A stretch of 64,000 nt of DNA from Azonexus hydrophilus (lineage in GTDB: Bacteria; Pseudomonadota; Gammaproteobacteria; Burkholderiales; Rhodocyclaceae), in contig NZ_MTHD01000002.1 in assembly GCF_001956855.1 (NCBI RefSeq), positions 620,001 to 684,000 on the forward strand, given 5' to 3'. Position 1 is the first letter of the stretch. Every line of letters begins with the position of its first letter. Positions 12,080 to 22,029 of the stretch are shown here, piece by piece. Below the pieces are notes generated by a model that worked only from the letters and a program-made list of their open reading frames with translations, had not been told where the DNA came from and searched no databases. Both the position numbers and the translations under genes were made by a program.

Positions 12080-13146
12080 CCCAAATTCTCGAAAACATCA
12101 ACGTTTCCGCCTTCGACGCCATGCCGACCCCGGCGGAAATCCACCAGAAACTGCCGTTGACCGCAACAGCCGAGGCCACCGTCAGCGAAGGTCGCGAACT
12201 GCTGCGCAACATCCTCGACCGCAAGGATCACCGCCTGTTCGTCGTCGTCGGCCCCTGCTCGATCCACGACCCGGTCGCCGGCATGGACTACGCCCGCCGC
12301 CTGAAGGCACTGGCTGATGAAGTCGGCGACACGCTGCAGATCATCATGCGCGTCTATTTCGAGAAGCCGCGCACCACCGTCGGCTGGAAGGGCTACATCA
12401 ACGACCCGTTCATGGACGACTCCTTCCAGGTCAACGTCGGCATGGAAAAGGCCCGCGACTTCCTGCGCCAGGTCAATGAACTCGGCCTGCCCGCCGGCAC
12501 CGAAGCGCTCGACCCCTACGGCCCGCAATACTACGGCGACCTGATCACCTGGACCGCCATCGGCGCCCGCACCACCGAATCGCAGACCCACCGCGAAATG
12601 TCATCCGGCCTGTCCACGCCGGTCGGCTTCAAGAACGCCACCAGCGGCGACCTGACGGTGGCTACCAACGCCATCCTGTCGGCCTCCAACCCGCACTCCT
12701 TCCTCGGCCTCAACAACGAAGGCCGCGTTGCCATCGTCCGCACCACCGGCAACCCGCACGGCCACGTCGTGCTGCGCGGCGGCGACAAAGGCCCCAACTA
12801 CGACACCGTCTCGGTCGCCGTCGCCGAAGCGGCGATGGTCAAGGCCAAGCTGCCGACCAACATCGTCGTCGATTGCTCGCACGCCAACAGCTCGAAGAAG
12901 CCGGAGCTGCAACCGCTGGTGATGGCCGACGTGGTCAACCAGATCCGCGCCGGCAACAAGTCCATCCTCGGCGTGATGATCGAATCGAACATCGAACCCG
13001 GCAACCAGCCCATCCCCGCCGACCTCTCGCAACTCAAGTACGGCTGCTCGGTCACCGACGGCTGCGTCGGCTGGGACACCACCGAGAAGATGCTGCGCGA
13101 TGCAGCGGTGATGCTGCGTGATGTGTTGCCGGAACGCCTGAACTGA
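12076..13146 (+). CDS. aroG: 3-deoxy-7-phosphoheptulonate synthase (class I DAHP synthase)
   Basis: 356 aa, class I (AroF/G/H) length. It joins PEP and erythrose 4-phosphate at the entry of the shikimate pathway. Clear landmarks: VVGPCSIHD, MRVYFEKPRTTVGWKG, the GARTTESQ loop, SSGLSTPVGFKN, and the VVDCSHANS metal-site segment. Which aromatic amino acid inhibits it cannot be told from the motifs alone, so the symbol is provisional among aroF/G/H. The start overlaps mfd by 4 nt (ATGA) and its stop overlaps the serB ATG by 1 nt. Confidence 0.92.
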
Positions 13147-13988
13147 TGAATCTCATCATTCAGGGCGGCGCCCTGCCGACTTTTCTGCTGGACCGCATTC
13201 TGACCGCCACCGGCGCGTCGACCGCAGAACCCTTGCCGCCGCAGGTGGTTCGCCTGCACGACGCGCAACGTACCGCAGAATTCGACGCACTGATTCCGCT
13301 GATTGAAGCGGAAAAACTCGACTGGGCCTTTGTCGACCGCAACAGGAAGCTGTCCGACTTCGGCCTGATCTGTTTCGACATGGATTCGACGCTGATCACC
13401 ATCGAGTGCATCGACGAACTGGCCGATTTCGCCGGCAAGAAGGCCGAGGTTTCGGAAGTGACCGAAGCTGCGATGCGCGGCGAGATCGATTACCGCGAAA
13501 GCCTGCGCCGCCGGCTGGCGCTGATGGCCGGGCTGGATGCGCGGGTGCTGGCGCGGGTGTTCGGTGAGCGTCTGCTGCTTTCCGACGGCGCCCGCGAACT
13601 GCTGGAGGCCTGCCAGAACGCCGGGCTGCGCACGGCCATCCTGTCCGGTGGCTTCACCTATTTCACCGAACGCCTGCGCATCGAGCTGGGTTTTGACTTT
13701 GCCACCTCGAACGAATTGGAAATTTCCGGTGGCAAGCTGACTGGCCGGGTCGTCGGTGACATCGTCGATGCCGCCGCCAAGGCGCACCATCTTGGCCGTC
13801 TGCGCGACGAACTGGGCCTGCGCAAGGATCAGGTGATCGCCGTCGGCGATGGCGCCAACGACCTGATGATGATGGCCGAGGCCGGCCTGTCGGTGGCCTT
13901 TCACGCCAAACCGGCGACACGCGCCAAGGCTGACGTGGCGATCAATTTCGGCGGCCTGGACGCCCTCCTCAGCCTTTTCGAGCGTTAA
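13146..13988 (+). CDS. serB: Phosphoserine phosphatase
   Basis: 280 aa HAD-family enzyme that makes serine from phosphoserine. The catalytic loop FDMDSTLITIE (DxDxT) lies near residue 77, followed by LSGGFTYFTE and the metal-binding AVGDGANDLMMM motif. About 75 N-terminal residues form a short regulatory-like extension. It directly follows aroG (1 nt overlap), and its end overlaps the convergent ThrE-type gene by 4 nt. Two copies of the GTCGACCGCA motif fall in its 5' third (13217 and 13332). Confidence 0.95.
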   Translation: MNLIIQGGALPTFLLDRILTATGASTAEPLPPQVVRLHDAQRTAEFDALIPLIEAEKLDWAFVDRNRKLSDFGLICFDMDSTLITIECIDELADFAGKKAEVSEVTEAAMRGEIDYRESLRRRLALMAGLDARVLARVFGERLLLSDGARELLEACQNAGLRTAILSGGFTYFTERLRIELGFDFATSNELEISGGKLTGRVVGDIVDAAAKAHHLGRLRDELGLRKDQVIAVGDGANDLMMMAEAGLSVAFHAKPATRAKADVAINFGGLDALLSLFER

Positions 13989-15238
13989 GCGCCGGCAGTT
14001 TCCGTGGCCGTAGACTTGCGCTGGAAGATCAGCGGCATCAGGTTGTCGGCGAGCAGCAGGCCGACTGCCAGGACGGCGCCGGTCAGCAGCATTTCGGTGA
14101 TCAAGGCGATGCCGGCGGCGCTGTCCTGCGCCATCAGCGCATGCAGGCCACGGAAGCCCATGCTGCCCGGTACCAGCGTGATCAAGCCGGGAATCTGCAC
14201 CAGTACCGAGGGCCGGCTGCTGACGAACTGGTACAGGTGCCCGGCGGCAGCGACGGCAAAAGCGGCACAGAAAGCGCCGACGACATTGCCCATGCCGGTG
14301 CCAACCACGGAATACACGGCCCAGGCCAGCAGGCAGCCGCCGGCCGACACCAGCACCGCCGACCACGGCGCCTGCAGCACGCCGAGCAGCGAGACGCCGA
14401 GTACCGCCACCGCCGGCCAGATCACCCAGGCCGGCATGCTGGTGACGACGCCCAGGGTTTCGACCGGGTACAGCGTCTGGCCGATCTTGGTGCCGATGGC
14501 CAGGCCTGCGCCCATCAGGAACAGCTGCAGGAAGGCGCCGGTCAGCCGGCCGCTGCCGGCCAGGTAGTTCTGGGTCGCCAGTTCGGACATGGCGACGGTG
14601 AGCATGAAACCGGGCAGCAGGAAGACGACGCCGGCCACCGCCGAGACGAAGGGACTTTGCTGCGGGAATATCCAGGCCAGCGCCTGCGCCAGCATTGCCG
14701 CCAGCGTACACAGGATGACCGGCACCGCCGGGCCGAGCCGGGGAATACGGGCGCAACCGAGTACACCGGCGACGAAGCCCATGCCGATCAGGCCGCCGCA
14801 GAGCATTTCCATCCAGCCGCCGCGCAGCAGCAAGGCCACCGAAGCGGACAGCAGAAAGCCCAGGGCGACAAAGGCCAGGCCAGACCACGGGGCCGGCGTA
14901 GCCATCGCCGCCGCCAGGCGCTGTTCGTAGGCAGCCAGCCGTTCGCTGCCGTCGATTTCCCGGCACAGCGCTTCCAGCTCGATCAGTCGGGCCATGTTGT
15001 AATCGTAGGGCGGCAGGCGCAGCATTTCGACCCGCCGCTTGCCGTCGGCATCGACGAGCGTCAGCGCCAGGAAGGTGAGCACGGCGAAACCCTCAACGCG
15101 CACACCAAGCTTCAAGCCGGTTTCGTTGAGGCGGCGCTCCAGTTCGTGTGCCGGTGCACCGCTGAGATGCAGGGCCCGCCCGAGATCGCGCAGGAAGCGG
15201 CCGAGCCGGTACAAGCGGTCTTCGTCAGTCATCGCCAT
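13985..15238 (-). CDS. Threonine/serine exporter family membrane protein (ThrE-type)
   Basis: 417 aa fusion of both ThrE halves. The N-terminal cytosolic DUF1212 part carries LSGAPAHELERRL and the hydrophobic VEGFAVLTFLALTLVD; about ten hydrophobic helices follow in two blocks (roughly 130-265 and 275-405) with PGFMLTVAMSELA between. Corynebacterial ThrE exports threonine and serine by proton antiport; export here is inferred from the family. An ATG at 15232 is an alternative start. It lies convergent to serB, a suggestive pairing of serine synthesis with export. Confidence 0.8.
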   Translation of the reverse strand: MAMTDEDRLYRLGRFLRDLGRALHLSGAPAHELERRLNETGLKLGVRVEGFAVLTFLALTLVDADGKRRVEMLRLPPYDYNMARLIELEALCREIDGSERLAAYEQRLAAAMATPAPWSGLAFVALGFLLSASVALLLRGGWMEMLCGGLIGMGFVAGVLGCARIPRLGPAVPVILCTLAAMLAQALAWIFPQQSPFVSAVAGVVFLLPGFMLTVAMSELATQNYLAGSGRLTGAFLQLFLMGAGLAIGTKIGQTLYPVETLGVVTSMPAWVIWPAVAVLGVSLLGVLQAPWSAVLVSAGGCLLAWAVYSVVGTGMGNVVGAFCAAFAVAAAGHLYQFVSSRPSVLVQIPGLITLVPGSMGFRGLHALMAQDSAAGIALITEMLLTGAVLAVGLLLADNLMPLIFQRKSTATETAGA

Positions 15239-15497
15239 CCGTGTTTTTTCTTCGCGCCAGTTGTCGGGCGAAGGCCTCGTCGCTTTTGCTCATGCGGCGC
15301 ACCGGCTGCGGTCCGGTGGCATCGACCAGGCGGACGAAATCGTCGAGCGGGAGCGCATCCGACAGGTCGCGGTCGGTGCCGTCGATACGTTCGCGCAACT
15401 GGAACAGGCCGGCGCCGGTCATCACCATCAGGTAATGCCGACCTGCGCTGCGCTGGTTGAGCCGGGCAACGGCGGCGGTGGCACGGGTCGAGCGCAT
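15225..15497 (-). CDS. Conserved hypothetical protein
   Basis: 90 aa, overlapping the ThrE-type gene by 14 nt and following the 65 aa gene by 2 nt, so likely in the same leftward unit. It has a predicted strand-rich core (GRHYLMVMTGAGLFQLRERIDG) and a charged C-terminus (SKSDEAFARQLARRKN). No domain recognised. Confidence 0.6.
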   Translation of the reverse strand: MRSTRATAAVARLNQRSAGRHYLMVMTGAGLFQLRERIDGTDRDLSDALPLDDFVRLVDATGPQPVRRMSKSDEAFARQLARRKNTDGDD

Positions 15498-15499
15498 GT

Positions 15500-15697
15500 T
15501 TACTTGTACTTCTTGTAGACGGCTTTGGCGTCGAGATGGGCGCGGTCCAGCGTACAGATCGCCGGATTGTCGTCATGGCCGCTGAAAAAATCGTCGGCCT
15601 GGGCGCGCATCACCATCTTGATCGCTGCCTGGTCGGCAACATCGTATTTTTCGGTGATCAGCGTGGTCACCTCGTCGAGGTGTTCTTCGTAAGTCAT
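15500..15697 (-). CDS. Small conserved hypothetical protein
   Basis: 65 aa, acidic and helical, starting MTYEEHLDEVTTL. The ATG at 15697 has an AGGAG site 6-7 nt upstream, and it overlaps the cysteine-cluster gene upstream by 4 nt (ATGA), which supports a real coding gene. No known domain recognised; nothing in the sequence points to secretion or nucleic acid binding. Confidence 0.65.
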   Translation of the reverse strand: MTYEEHLDEVTTLITEKYDVADQAAIKMVMRAQADDFFSGHDDNPAICTLDRAHLDAKAVYKKYK

Positions 15698-16005
15698 GGC
15701 TGCTCCTGTCGTGCGGGCGGGGTGTAATACAGGGTGCGCACGGCGACGCAGTCGCTGTCGCCCATGGCAAAATCGCGGCAGATGTCCGGTCGGCGCTCGT
15801 AGATGGTGCAACGCATGCTGTCACGGTCGAGTGCCGCGCACCAACCGTCGTCGAGCCGGCGCATCACCTGCCCGCCCCAGCGATCGTCGGCGACAAAGCG
15901 CGCCGGCACGTCGCGGTCGCAGATCAGCATGACCTCAAGCTGGCAGCAACAGGCATCGCAGCGGTCGCAGGTGACGGCCGGGGTGGCGGAACATGGGGAA
16001 TTCAT
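15694..16005 (-). CDS. YkgJ-type cysteine cluster protein
   Basis: 104 aa from the ATG at 16005 (an ATG at 16014 adds three residues). The Cys pattern CDRCDACCCQ ... CAALDRDSMRC ... ICRDFAMGDSDC is that of the YkgJ / CxxCxxCC family, thought to bind zinc or an Fe-S cluster; the function is unknown. It overlaps the next small gene by 4 nt. Confidence 0.75.
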   Translation of the reverse strand: MNSPCSATPAVTCDRCDACCCQLEVMLICDRDVPARFVADDRWGGQVMRRLDDGWCAALDRDSMRCTIYERRPDICRDFAMGDSDCVAVRTLYYTPPARQEQP

Positions 16006-16198
16006 CAGCCGCATTTTCCCACGACTGGGCGCTGGCGTCCGCAGGATTGCACCAGCAAGGTGCCCAGGCACCGAAAGGAGACCTGATGTCGTCACAATGT
16101 CAGGGCAAAATCAGCGAAAAATGCCCGTCGACCGCAAAAAATCAATGGGCATGTGACTTGCTTCATCTTTCACATCAAGCAGTAACCAGGAGTGTGGT

Positions 16199-18760
16199 GT
16201 GGCGAAATACAAGGGAATCGAAGTCAAGGACAACGTGCGCCAGTTGCTGCCGCACATGCCGCTGATTGAGGAATACCGGGAAATGCTGCAGTCGCTGCAG
16301 GCCGTCTGGGACAACCTCAACCTGCTCGGCCAGCTTTCCGGCACGACGGCGGAAATTGGCCAGACCCGCGAAGCCTTCGCCAGCCTGACCGGCGAGCTCC
16401 TGAACAATCTCGCCGAACAGACGCTGGCCAAGCGCGAACAGGAAATGAAGGCGCGTTCGCAGGTGGTCATCGACATCCTGGTGCGCAATCTGTTCGAGCG
16501 CACCGCCGACATCGGTTTTCTCAGTACCGACGAGGTCATCCGCCAGTTCGCCGCAGAACCCGGCGAGCCCTGGGCGCTGCAGCAGCGCTTCAAGGAATAT
16601 GTGCGCAAATATTCGGTGTATGAGGATGTCGTGCTGCTTGATTGCAACGGCCGCATCCTCACCCGCCTGATGCCCGACAAGCAAGTTGCCGTCATTCACG
16701 ACAGCTGGGTGCGTGAGGCGGTGTCCACGACGGCGCCCTACGTCGAGGCCTATGTTCATTCCGGGCTGTTCCCGGAACAGTCGCGCTCGCTGATCTACGC
16801 TTACCGGATCAAGTCCGAACGCGGTGAAACGCTGGGCGTGCTGGCGCTGTGCTTCCGTTTCGCCGACGAAATGCAGCGCATCTTCCGCGGTCTGACCCAG
16901 CCGGACGACCCCGGCGTGATGGTCCTGCTCGACGCGGCCGGGCTGGTTATCAGCAGCAGCGATCCCTGGCAGGTTCCGGTCGGCGCGGAACTCCGGGTCG
17001 AATCCGGCAGCCTGCAGCGGCTGCGCTTCGCCGGCCGCAGCTATCTCGTCTTTGCCAGCGACACCAAGGGTTACCAGGCTTACATGGGGCCTGGCTGGCG
17101 CGGCCTGGTGATGATGCCAGTGGCCCAGGCTTTCGATATTCACGACGACGATCCGCTCGACATCTCGGAACCCGCCCTGCTCGCCTCGGTGATGTCCGGC
17201 GGCCGCGCCTTCTCCGAACCGCTGCGGGCGATCCCGCACAAGGCTGAAGCGATCCAGCGCGATCTCAGCCGCGCCGTCTGGAACGGCACGGTGCGCCAGG
17301 GCGTTGCTTCTGCTGCGGTCAACAGTGCTTTTTCGAAGATTTTGCTGCGCGAGATCAGCCGCGTCGGCATGAGCATGCGCGAAGTTTTCTCGCGTTCGAT
17401 CGGCAACCTGCAATCGACGGTACTCTCCTCGCTGCTCGCCGACAGCCACTTCTTCGCGGCGCTGGCGATCGACATCATGGACCGCAACCTCTACGAGCGG
17501 GCCAACGACTGTCGCTGGTGGGCGCTCGACTCGACCATCCGCAGCCTGCTGGCCAATGGCACCGCCAGGGATCGCCGGGCCAACCTGGAAAAGGTCATCA
17601 CTTACATCAACAGCCTGTACACGGTGTACGACAACATCCTGTTGTTCGATACCGCAGGCAAGGTGCTGGCCGTGTCGAACCCGGACCACGCGAGCCTGGT
17701 CGGCCAGCCGCTGGCCGAACCCTGGGTCGATGACTGCCTGGGTCTGCGCGACAGCCAGTCCTATGCAGTGTCCAGCTTCGTCCCCAGCCCGCTCTACGGC
17801 GGCCGCCCGACCTACGTCTATCTGGCGGCGGTGCGCGCGCCAAACGATGCGCAGGTTGTCGGCGGCATCGCCATCGTTTTCGACAGCGCGCCGCAGTTTT
17901 CCACCATGCTCTACGACGCGCTACCGCGCGAAGCGTCGGGCGAGCCGGTCGCCGGCAGTTTTGCGCTGTTCGTCGATGGTGAAGCGAAGGTCATTGCCGC
18001 CAGCGGCGGTTCCTTCCTGCCCGGCCAGCAACTTACCTTGCCGGCGGAACTGCTGAAGCCGGCGGCCGATGGACATGCCCGCCTGATTGCGCTGGACGGC
18101 CAGGTGATGGCCGTCGGCGCCAGTCCGTCGTCCGGCTACCGCGAATTCAAGGGCCGCGACGACGAATACCGCAACGAAGTCAGCGCGCTGGTCTTCATTC
18201 CGCTCGGCGCCTATGACGCCAACGCCCGCTCGGCCGATCCCGAGGGCGAGGTTGCCATGCATCGTCCGGCAATCGCCAGCGACACGCCGGTCCGCGAGAT
18301 TGCCACCTTCCACCTCGGCGCCCACTGGCTGGGGCTGCCGGTCACCTCGGTGCTGGAAGCCATCGAGCTCACCGGCGCCGCCTGCCTGCCCAATGCGCCG
18401 AAACAGGTTTATGGCGCGCTGATCTATCGCAACGAGACCTTGCCGATCTACAACCTGCACGCCGCGCTCGGCCTGGAGGCTCCACCCGGACAAACGACTG
18501 CATGCCGTCAGGTGGTTGTCGTGCGCGGGGAAAACGGCGTCAATTTCGGCATCCTGGTCGATCGTCTGGGCGAGGTCATGGAAGTCCCGAACGACGATAT
18601 CGACGACCTGTCGAACATCTACGTCGGCGTCGCCTCGGTGCTTGCCTCGGTGGTCAAGACGCCGCCGGGCAGCGGCCTGCCGATGCTGGTGCTGCTGTCG
18701 GTGGAAAGCATGAGCGAGCAGCTGCGCGGTAGTAACCGTCCGGCGCCGCTCGACGCCTGA
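16199..18760 (+). CDS. Soluble double-Cache-like sensor with C-terminal CheW domain
   Basis: 853 aa, GTG start with AGGAG 6 nt upstream. There is no signal peptide and I see no transmembrane helix, so it should be cytoplasmic. Two related Cache/PDC-like modules are visible: about residues 95-240 (VRKYSVYEDVVLLDCNGRIL ... SLIYAYRIKSERGE) and about 410-580 (YINSLYTVYDNILLFDTAGK ... PTYVYLAAVRAP), separated by a helical spacer. Residues about 695-845 form a CheW domain (EIATFHLGAHWLGLPV ... FGILVDRLGEVMEVP). The inferred role is a ligand-responsive adaptor to a CheA kinase. Its 3' end abuts the convergent iscX stop with no gap. Confidence 0.75.
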   Translation: MAKYKGIEVKDNVRQLLPHMPLIEEYREMLQSLQAVWDNLNLLGQLSGTTAEIGQTREAFASLTGELLNNLAEQTLAKREQEMKARSQVVIDILVRNLFERTADIGFLSTDEVIRQFAAEPGEPWALQQRFKEYVRKYSVYEDVVLLDCNGRILTRLMPDKQVAVIHDSWVREAVSTTAPYVEAYVHSGLFPEQSRSLIYAYRIKSERGETLGVLALCFRFADEMQRIFRGLTQPDDPGVMVLLDAAGLVISSSDPWQVPVGAELRVESGSLQRLRFAGRSYLVFASDTKGYQAYMGPGWRGLVMMPVAQAFDIHDDDPLDISEPALLASVMSGGRAFSEPLRAIPHKAEAIQRDLSRAVWNGTVRQGVASAAVNSAFSKILLREISRVGMSMREVFSRSIGNLQSTVLSSLLADSHFFAALAIDIMDRNLYERANDCRWWALDSTIRSLLANGTARDRRANLEKVITYINSLYTVYDNILLFDTAGKVLAVSNPDHASLVGQPLAEPWVDDCLGLRDSQSYAVSSFVPSPLYGGRPTYVYLAAVRAPNDAQVVGGIAIVFDSAPQFSTMLYDALPREASGEPVAGSFALFVDGEAKVIAASGGSFLPGQQLTLPAELLKPAADGHARLIALDGQVMAVGASPSSGYREFKGRDDEYRNEVSALVFIPLGAYDANARSADPEGEVAMHRPAIASDTPVREIATFHLGAHWLGLPVTSVLEAIELTGAACLPNAPKQVYGALIYRNETLPIYNLHAALGLEAPPGQTTACRQVVVVRGENGVNFGILVDRLGEVMEVPNDDIDDLSNIYVGVASVLASVVKTPPGSGLPMLVLLSVESMSEQLRGSNRPAPLDA

Positions 18761-18955
18761 TCAGGCGACTTCGTCGATCCAGGCCTGCTGGATGGCTTCG
18801 AGGATCTTTTCGCCGCAGCGATTGGGATCATCGTCGAAATCCGGCAGCGCCATGACCCAGTTGCGCAGGTCGACGAAATTGACCTTCAGCGGGTCGGTGT
18901 CCGGGCGCGCATCGCTCAGTTCGATGGCGATGTCGTTGATGTCGGTCCATTTCAT
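18761..18955 (-). CDS. iscX: Fe-S cluster assembly protein IscX
   Basis: 64 aa, exactly the IscX size, with the [14 protein letters not shown]-terminus and the DPNRCGEKILEAIQQAWIDE C-terminus. It binds IscS and modulates sulfur transfer in the ISC pathway. It is the last gene of the isc operon; its ATG overlaps the fdx stop by 4 nt. Longer in-frame sequence upstream is fdx in another frame. Confidence 0.95.
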   Translation of the reverse strand: MKWTDINDIAIELSDARPDTDPLKVNFVDLRNWVMALPDFDDDPNRCGEKILEAIQQAWIDEVA

Positions 18956-19296
18956 TTGCGATGTCCCTCCTTCGCCATGTTGATGCTGTACTTCGGAATT
19001 TCGACCACCAGCGGGGTCGACCGCACGATTGCCTGGCAACCCAGGCGGGAATTCGGCTCCAGGCCCCAGGCCTTGTCCAGCAGGTCTTCCTCGACATCCT
19101 CGGCGGCTTCAAGCGAAGCGAAGCCCTCGCGCACGATGACGTGACAGGTGGTGCAGGCGCACGACATCTCGCAGGCGTGATCGAGTTCGATTTCGTTGGC
19201 CAGCAGGGTCTCGCAGATCGACTTGCCCTCTTCCGCCTCGATCACTGCGCCATCCGGGCACAGCTCGACATGCGGCAACACGATGATTTGCGTCAT
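18952..19296 (-). CDS. fdx: ISC-type [2Fe-2S] ferredoxin
   Basis: 114 aa. The cluster ligands are in [10 protein letters not shown] (CxxxxxCxxC) plus a distal Cys in RLGCQAIV, the adrenodoxin-like ISC ferredoxin arrangement. It supplies electrons for cluster assembly on IscU. It overlaps hscA by 4 nt and iscX by 4 nt. Confidence 0.96.
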   Translation of the reverse strand: MTQIIVLPHVELCPDGAVIEAEEGKSICETLLANEIELDHACEMSCACTTCHVIVREGFASLEAAEDVEEDLLDKAWGLEPNSRLGCQAIVRSTPLVVEIPKYSINMAKEGHRK

Positions 19297-21173
19297 TGTT
19301 CTTCTCCCATGCGGATGTCGTCGACCTTGCGGCCGGACAGCACTTTCTTGATGCTCTGGTCCATGCGGCGATGGGCGAATTCCTGGGTTTCGAAACCAAG
19401 GTCGTCCATCGCGATATTGATCTGGCGGCGGTTGTCGCCCTGCGCCAGGGCCTTCAGCTTGGCGATCGTCGCGGTGATTTTGGTGATTTCAGCTTCGTTG
19501 AGCAGATGGGCGTCTTCCGCCAGCGCCGCTTCGGTCGCCTCGATCATGCGCTCGGCCTCGACCTGCGCTTCGCGCAAGGCGCGCGCCATTGCGTCGTCCT
19601 TGGCGTGCTCCATCGAGGCCTTGAGCATGCCGGCGATTTCGTCGTCGGACAGGCCGTAGGACGGCTTGACGGTGATGCTCGACTCGACGCCGGTGGTCTG
19701 CTCGCGGGCAGTGACCGACAACAGGCCGTCGGCGTCGACCTGGAAGGTTACGCGGATGCGCGCCGCGCCGGCGACCATCGGCGGAATGCCGCGCAGCTCG
19801 AAACGGGCCAGCGAGCGGCAGTCGGTGATCATTTCGCGTTCGCCCTGGACGACGTGAATGGCCATCGCCGTCTGGCCGTCCTTGAAGGTGGTGAATTCCT
19901 GGGCGCGCGCGGTCGGGATCGTCGAATTGCGCGGAATGACCTTCTCGGTCAGCCCGCCCATGGTCTCCAGGCCGAGCGACAACGGAATGACGTCGAGCAG
20001 CAGCCAGTCGTCCTTGCCGGTCTTGTTGCCGGCCAGCAGATTGGCCTGGGTCGCGGCGCCGAGCGCGACGACCTTGTCCGGATCGAGATTGGTCAGCGGT
20101 TCCTGACGGAAGAAGTCGCCGACCGCCTTCTGAATCTGCGGCATCCGCGTGGCGCCGCCGACCATGACCACGCCCTTGATTTCGTCGGCGCGCAGGCCGG
20201 CGTCGCGCAAGGCTTTCTTGACCGGCTGCAGCGTCTTCGACACCAGCGTCCGGGTAATCTCGCCGAAGGTGGCGACATCGAGTTTCAGGTCGACCATCTC
20301 ACCGGACGACAGGCGCACGGTGATCGGTGCTTCCGGATTCTTGCTCAGGTATTCCTTGGCTTCGCGGCAACGCATCATCAGCAATCGCGCATCCTGCGGC
20401 GACAGCGGCTGCAGTTTGCCGGCCTCGATCACCCAGCAGAAGATGCGATGATCAAAGTCGTCACCGCCCAGCGCCGAATCGCCGCCGGTGGACATGACTT
20501 CAAACACGCCCTTGGTCAGCTTCAGGATCGAAATATCGAAGGTGCCGCCGCCGAGGTCATAGACGGCATAAACGCCCTCCGCCGCATTGTCCAGCCCGTA
20601 AGCGATGGCCGCTGCGGTCGGCTCGTTCAGCAGGCGCAGCACATTGAGACCGGCCAGCCGGGCCGCATCCTTGGTCGCCTGGCGCTGCGCGTCGTCGAAA
20701 TAGGCCGGCACGGTAATCACCGCGCCCACCAATTCGCCACCGAGCGCAACTTCGGCCCGCTCCTTCAGCGTCTTCAGCACTTCGGACGAAACTTCGACCG
20801 GGCTCTTGATGCCGGCCTGCGTCTTCAGCTTGACCATGCCCGGCGCCTCGACGAAGTCGTAAGGCATCGATTCGACATGGGCAATGTCCTGCTTGCCCCG
20901 CCCCATGAAGCGCTTGACGGAAACAATGGTGTTCTTCGGGTCGACCGCCTGGTTCTTCTGCGCCTCGTGACCGACTTCGGTTGTCCCGTCGGCGTTGTAA
21001 TGCACCACCGACGGCAGCAGCGGACGGCCGCTCTCGTCGCTCAGGCAGATGGCGATACCGCTGCGCACGGTGGCGACCAGCGAATTGGTGGTGCCGAGGT
21101 CGATGCCGATTGCCAGCTTGTGTTCGTGCGGCGCGGCGGATTCACCGGGCTCGGCGATTTGAAACAGGGCCAT
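19293..21173 (-). CDS. hscA: Fe-S assembly chaperone HscA (Hsp70 class)
   Basis: 626 aa Hsp70-type ATPase specialised for IscU. Signatures: [12 protein letters not shown], the [17 protein letters not shown] segment, [14 protein letters not shown], and [10 protein letters not shown] in the nucleotide-binding domain, then a substrate-binding domain with a helical lid. It binds the IscU LPPVK motif (present in iscU here) and is stimulated by HscB, encoded immediately upstream with 3 nt between. Confidence 0.97.
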   Translation of the reverse strand: MALFQIAEPGESAAPHEHKLAIGIDLGTTNSLVATVRSGIAICLSDESGRPLLPSVVHYNADGTTEVGHEAQKNQAVDPKNTIVSVKRFMGRGKQDIAHVESMPYDFVEAPGMVKLKTQAGIKSPVEVSSEVLKTLKERAEVALGGELVGAVITVPAYFDDAQRQATKDAARLAGLNVLRLLNEPTAAAIAYGLDNAAEGVYAVYDLGGGTFDISILKLTKGVFEVMSTGGDSALGGDDFDHRIFCWVIEAGKLQPLSPQDARLLMMRCREAKEYLSKNPEAPITVRLSSGEMVDLKLDVATFGEITRTLVSKTLQPVKKALRDAGLRADEIKGVVMVGGATRMPQIQKAVGDFFRQEPLTNLDPDKVVALGAATQANLLAGNKTGKDDWLLLDVIPLSLGLETMGGLTEKVIPRNSTIPTARAQEFTTFKDGQTAMAIHVVQGEREMITDCRSLARFELRGIPPMVAGAARIRVTFQVDADGLLSVTAREQTTGVESSITVKPSYGLSDDEIAGMLKASMEHAKDDAMARALREAQVEAERMIEATEAALAEDAHLLNEAEITKITATIAKLKALAQGDNRRQINIAMDDLGFETQEFAHRRMDQSIKKVLSGRKVDDIRMGEEQ

Positions 21174-21176
21174 TTT

Positions 21177-21704
21177 TTATTCTTCCAGCGACGCCAGCGC
21201 GTCGTCGATTTCGTGCAACAGTTTTTCCAGGAACATCAGCCGGCGCACACGATCGGTGGCCAGTGCGTAATCCTGAGCGTCATCCAGCAGTTGTCCGACT
21301 TCCGCGTAACGCCCGTCCATCTCGCCGCGCAGCCGTTGGTAAAGATGTTCGAGTTCGTGATGGTCGCCGCCGGCGCGCGCCTCCATGACTGCCTCGCGCC
21401 ATTCCATCTGTTCCATCAGGAAATCGGCCGGCATCGCGGTATTGCTCTCGGCCTGCAGATCGTGCCCGGCCAGTTCGAGCAGATAGCGCGCCCGCTCCAA
21501 CGGTTTCTTCAGCGTCAGGTAAGCCTCGTTGGCCCGTGTCGCCCACTGCATCGACAAACGCCGCTCGGCATCCGGAGCATTGGCAAAACGGTCCGGATGC
21601 ACCTGCGCCTGCACGTCACGATAGCGCGAGTCCAGCTCAGACAGGCTGAGCCGGAACGAACACGGCAGTTCGAACAGGGAGAAGAAATCGGCGCTCAGAT
21701 CCAT
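21177..21704 (-). CDS. hscB: Fe-S assembly co-chaperone HscB (J domain)
   Basis: 175 aa from the ATG at 21704, which overlaps the iscA stop by 1 nt (TGATG). The J domain has VHPDRF (the HPD motif that triggers HscA ATPase) followed by the QWATRANEAYLTLKKPLERARYL pattern in shorter pieces; the C-terminal three-helix part binds IscU. An in-frame start 10 codons earlier exists but would read into iscA. Confidence 0.95.
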   Translation of the reverse strand: MDLSADFFSLFELPCSFRLSLSELDSRYRDVQAQVHPDRFANAPDAERRLSMQWATRANEAYLTLKKPLERARYLLELAGHDLQAESNTAMPADFLMEQMEWREAVMEARAGGDHHELEHLYQRLRGEMDGRYAEVGQLLDDAQDYALATDRVRRLMFLEKLLHEIDDALASLEE

Positions 21705-22027
21705 CAAACGTTGAAGGATTCGCCGCAGCCGCACTGATCCTTGACGTTGGGGTTATTGAACTTGAAACCTTCGTTCAAACCCTCCCGGGCAAAGTCCAGC
21801 TCCATCCCTTCGAGGTAAGGCATGCTCTTGGCGTCGACAATCACCTTGACGCCATTCTGCTCGAATATCACATCGTCCTCATTCACCTCGTCGACGAATT
21901 CCAGCTTGTAGGCCATGCCGGAACAGCCGGAAGTCCGTACGCCGAGGCGCAGGCCGATGCCCTTGCCGCGCTTGGTCAGGAAATTGGCGACGTGCTTTGC
22001 CGCCGAGTCGCTCAAGGTAACGCCCAT
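21704..22027 (-). CDS. iscA: A-type Fe-S carrier protein IscA
   Basis: 107 aa with the three A-type cysteines: SGCSGMAY near residue 35 and QCGCGESF near the C-terminus. It delivers clusters or iron during Fe-S maturation. It sits between iscU (2 nt gap) and hscB (1 nt overlap), the standard isc order. Confidence 0.97.
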   Translation of the reverse strand: MGVTLSDSAAKHVANFLTKRGKGIGLRLGVRTSGCSGMAYKLEFVDEVNEDDVIFEQNGVKVIVDAKSMPYLEGMELDFAREGLNEGFKFNNPNVKDQCGCGESFNV

Positions 22028-22029
22028 GC

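Noticed and set aside
12798-14966. 722-aa open frame on the minus strand
   Set aside because: It runs antisense through aroG and serB and out of frame through the ThrE-type gene; composition is typical of GC-rich shadow frames and no domain is seen.
16121-16151. ATGCCC/GGGCAT inverted repeat around a motif copy upstream of the CheW-domain gene
   Set aside because: Only 6-bp arms with a long loop; within what chance would give in this sequence.
19296-21737. 813-aa open frame on the plus strand
   Set aside because: Exactly antisense to hscA, whose Hsp70 motifs are unmistakable.
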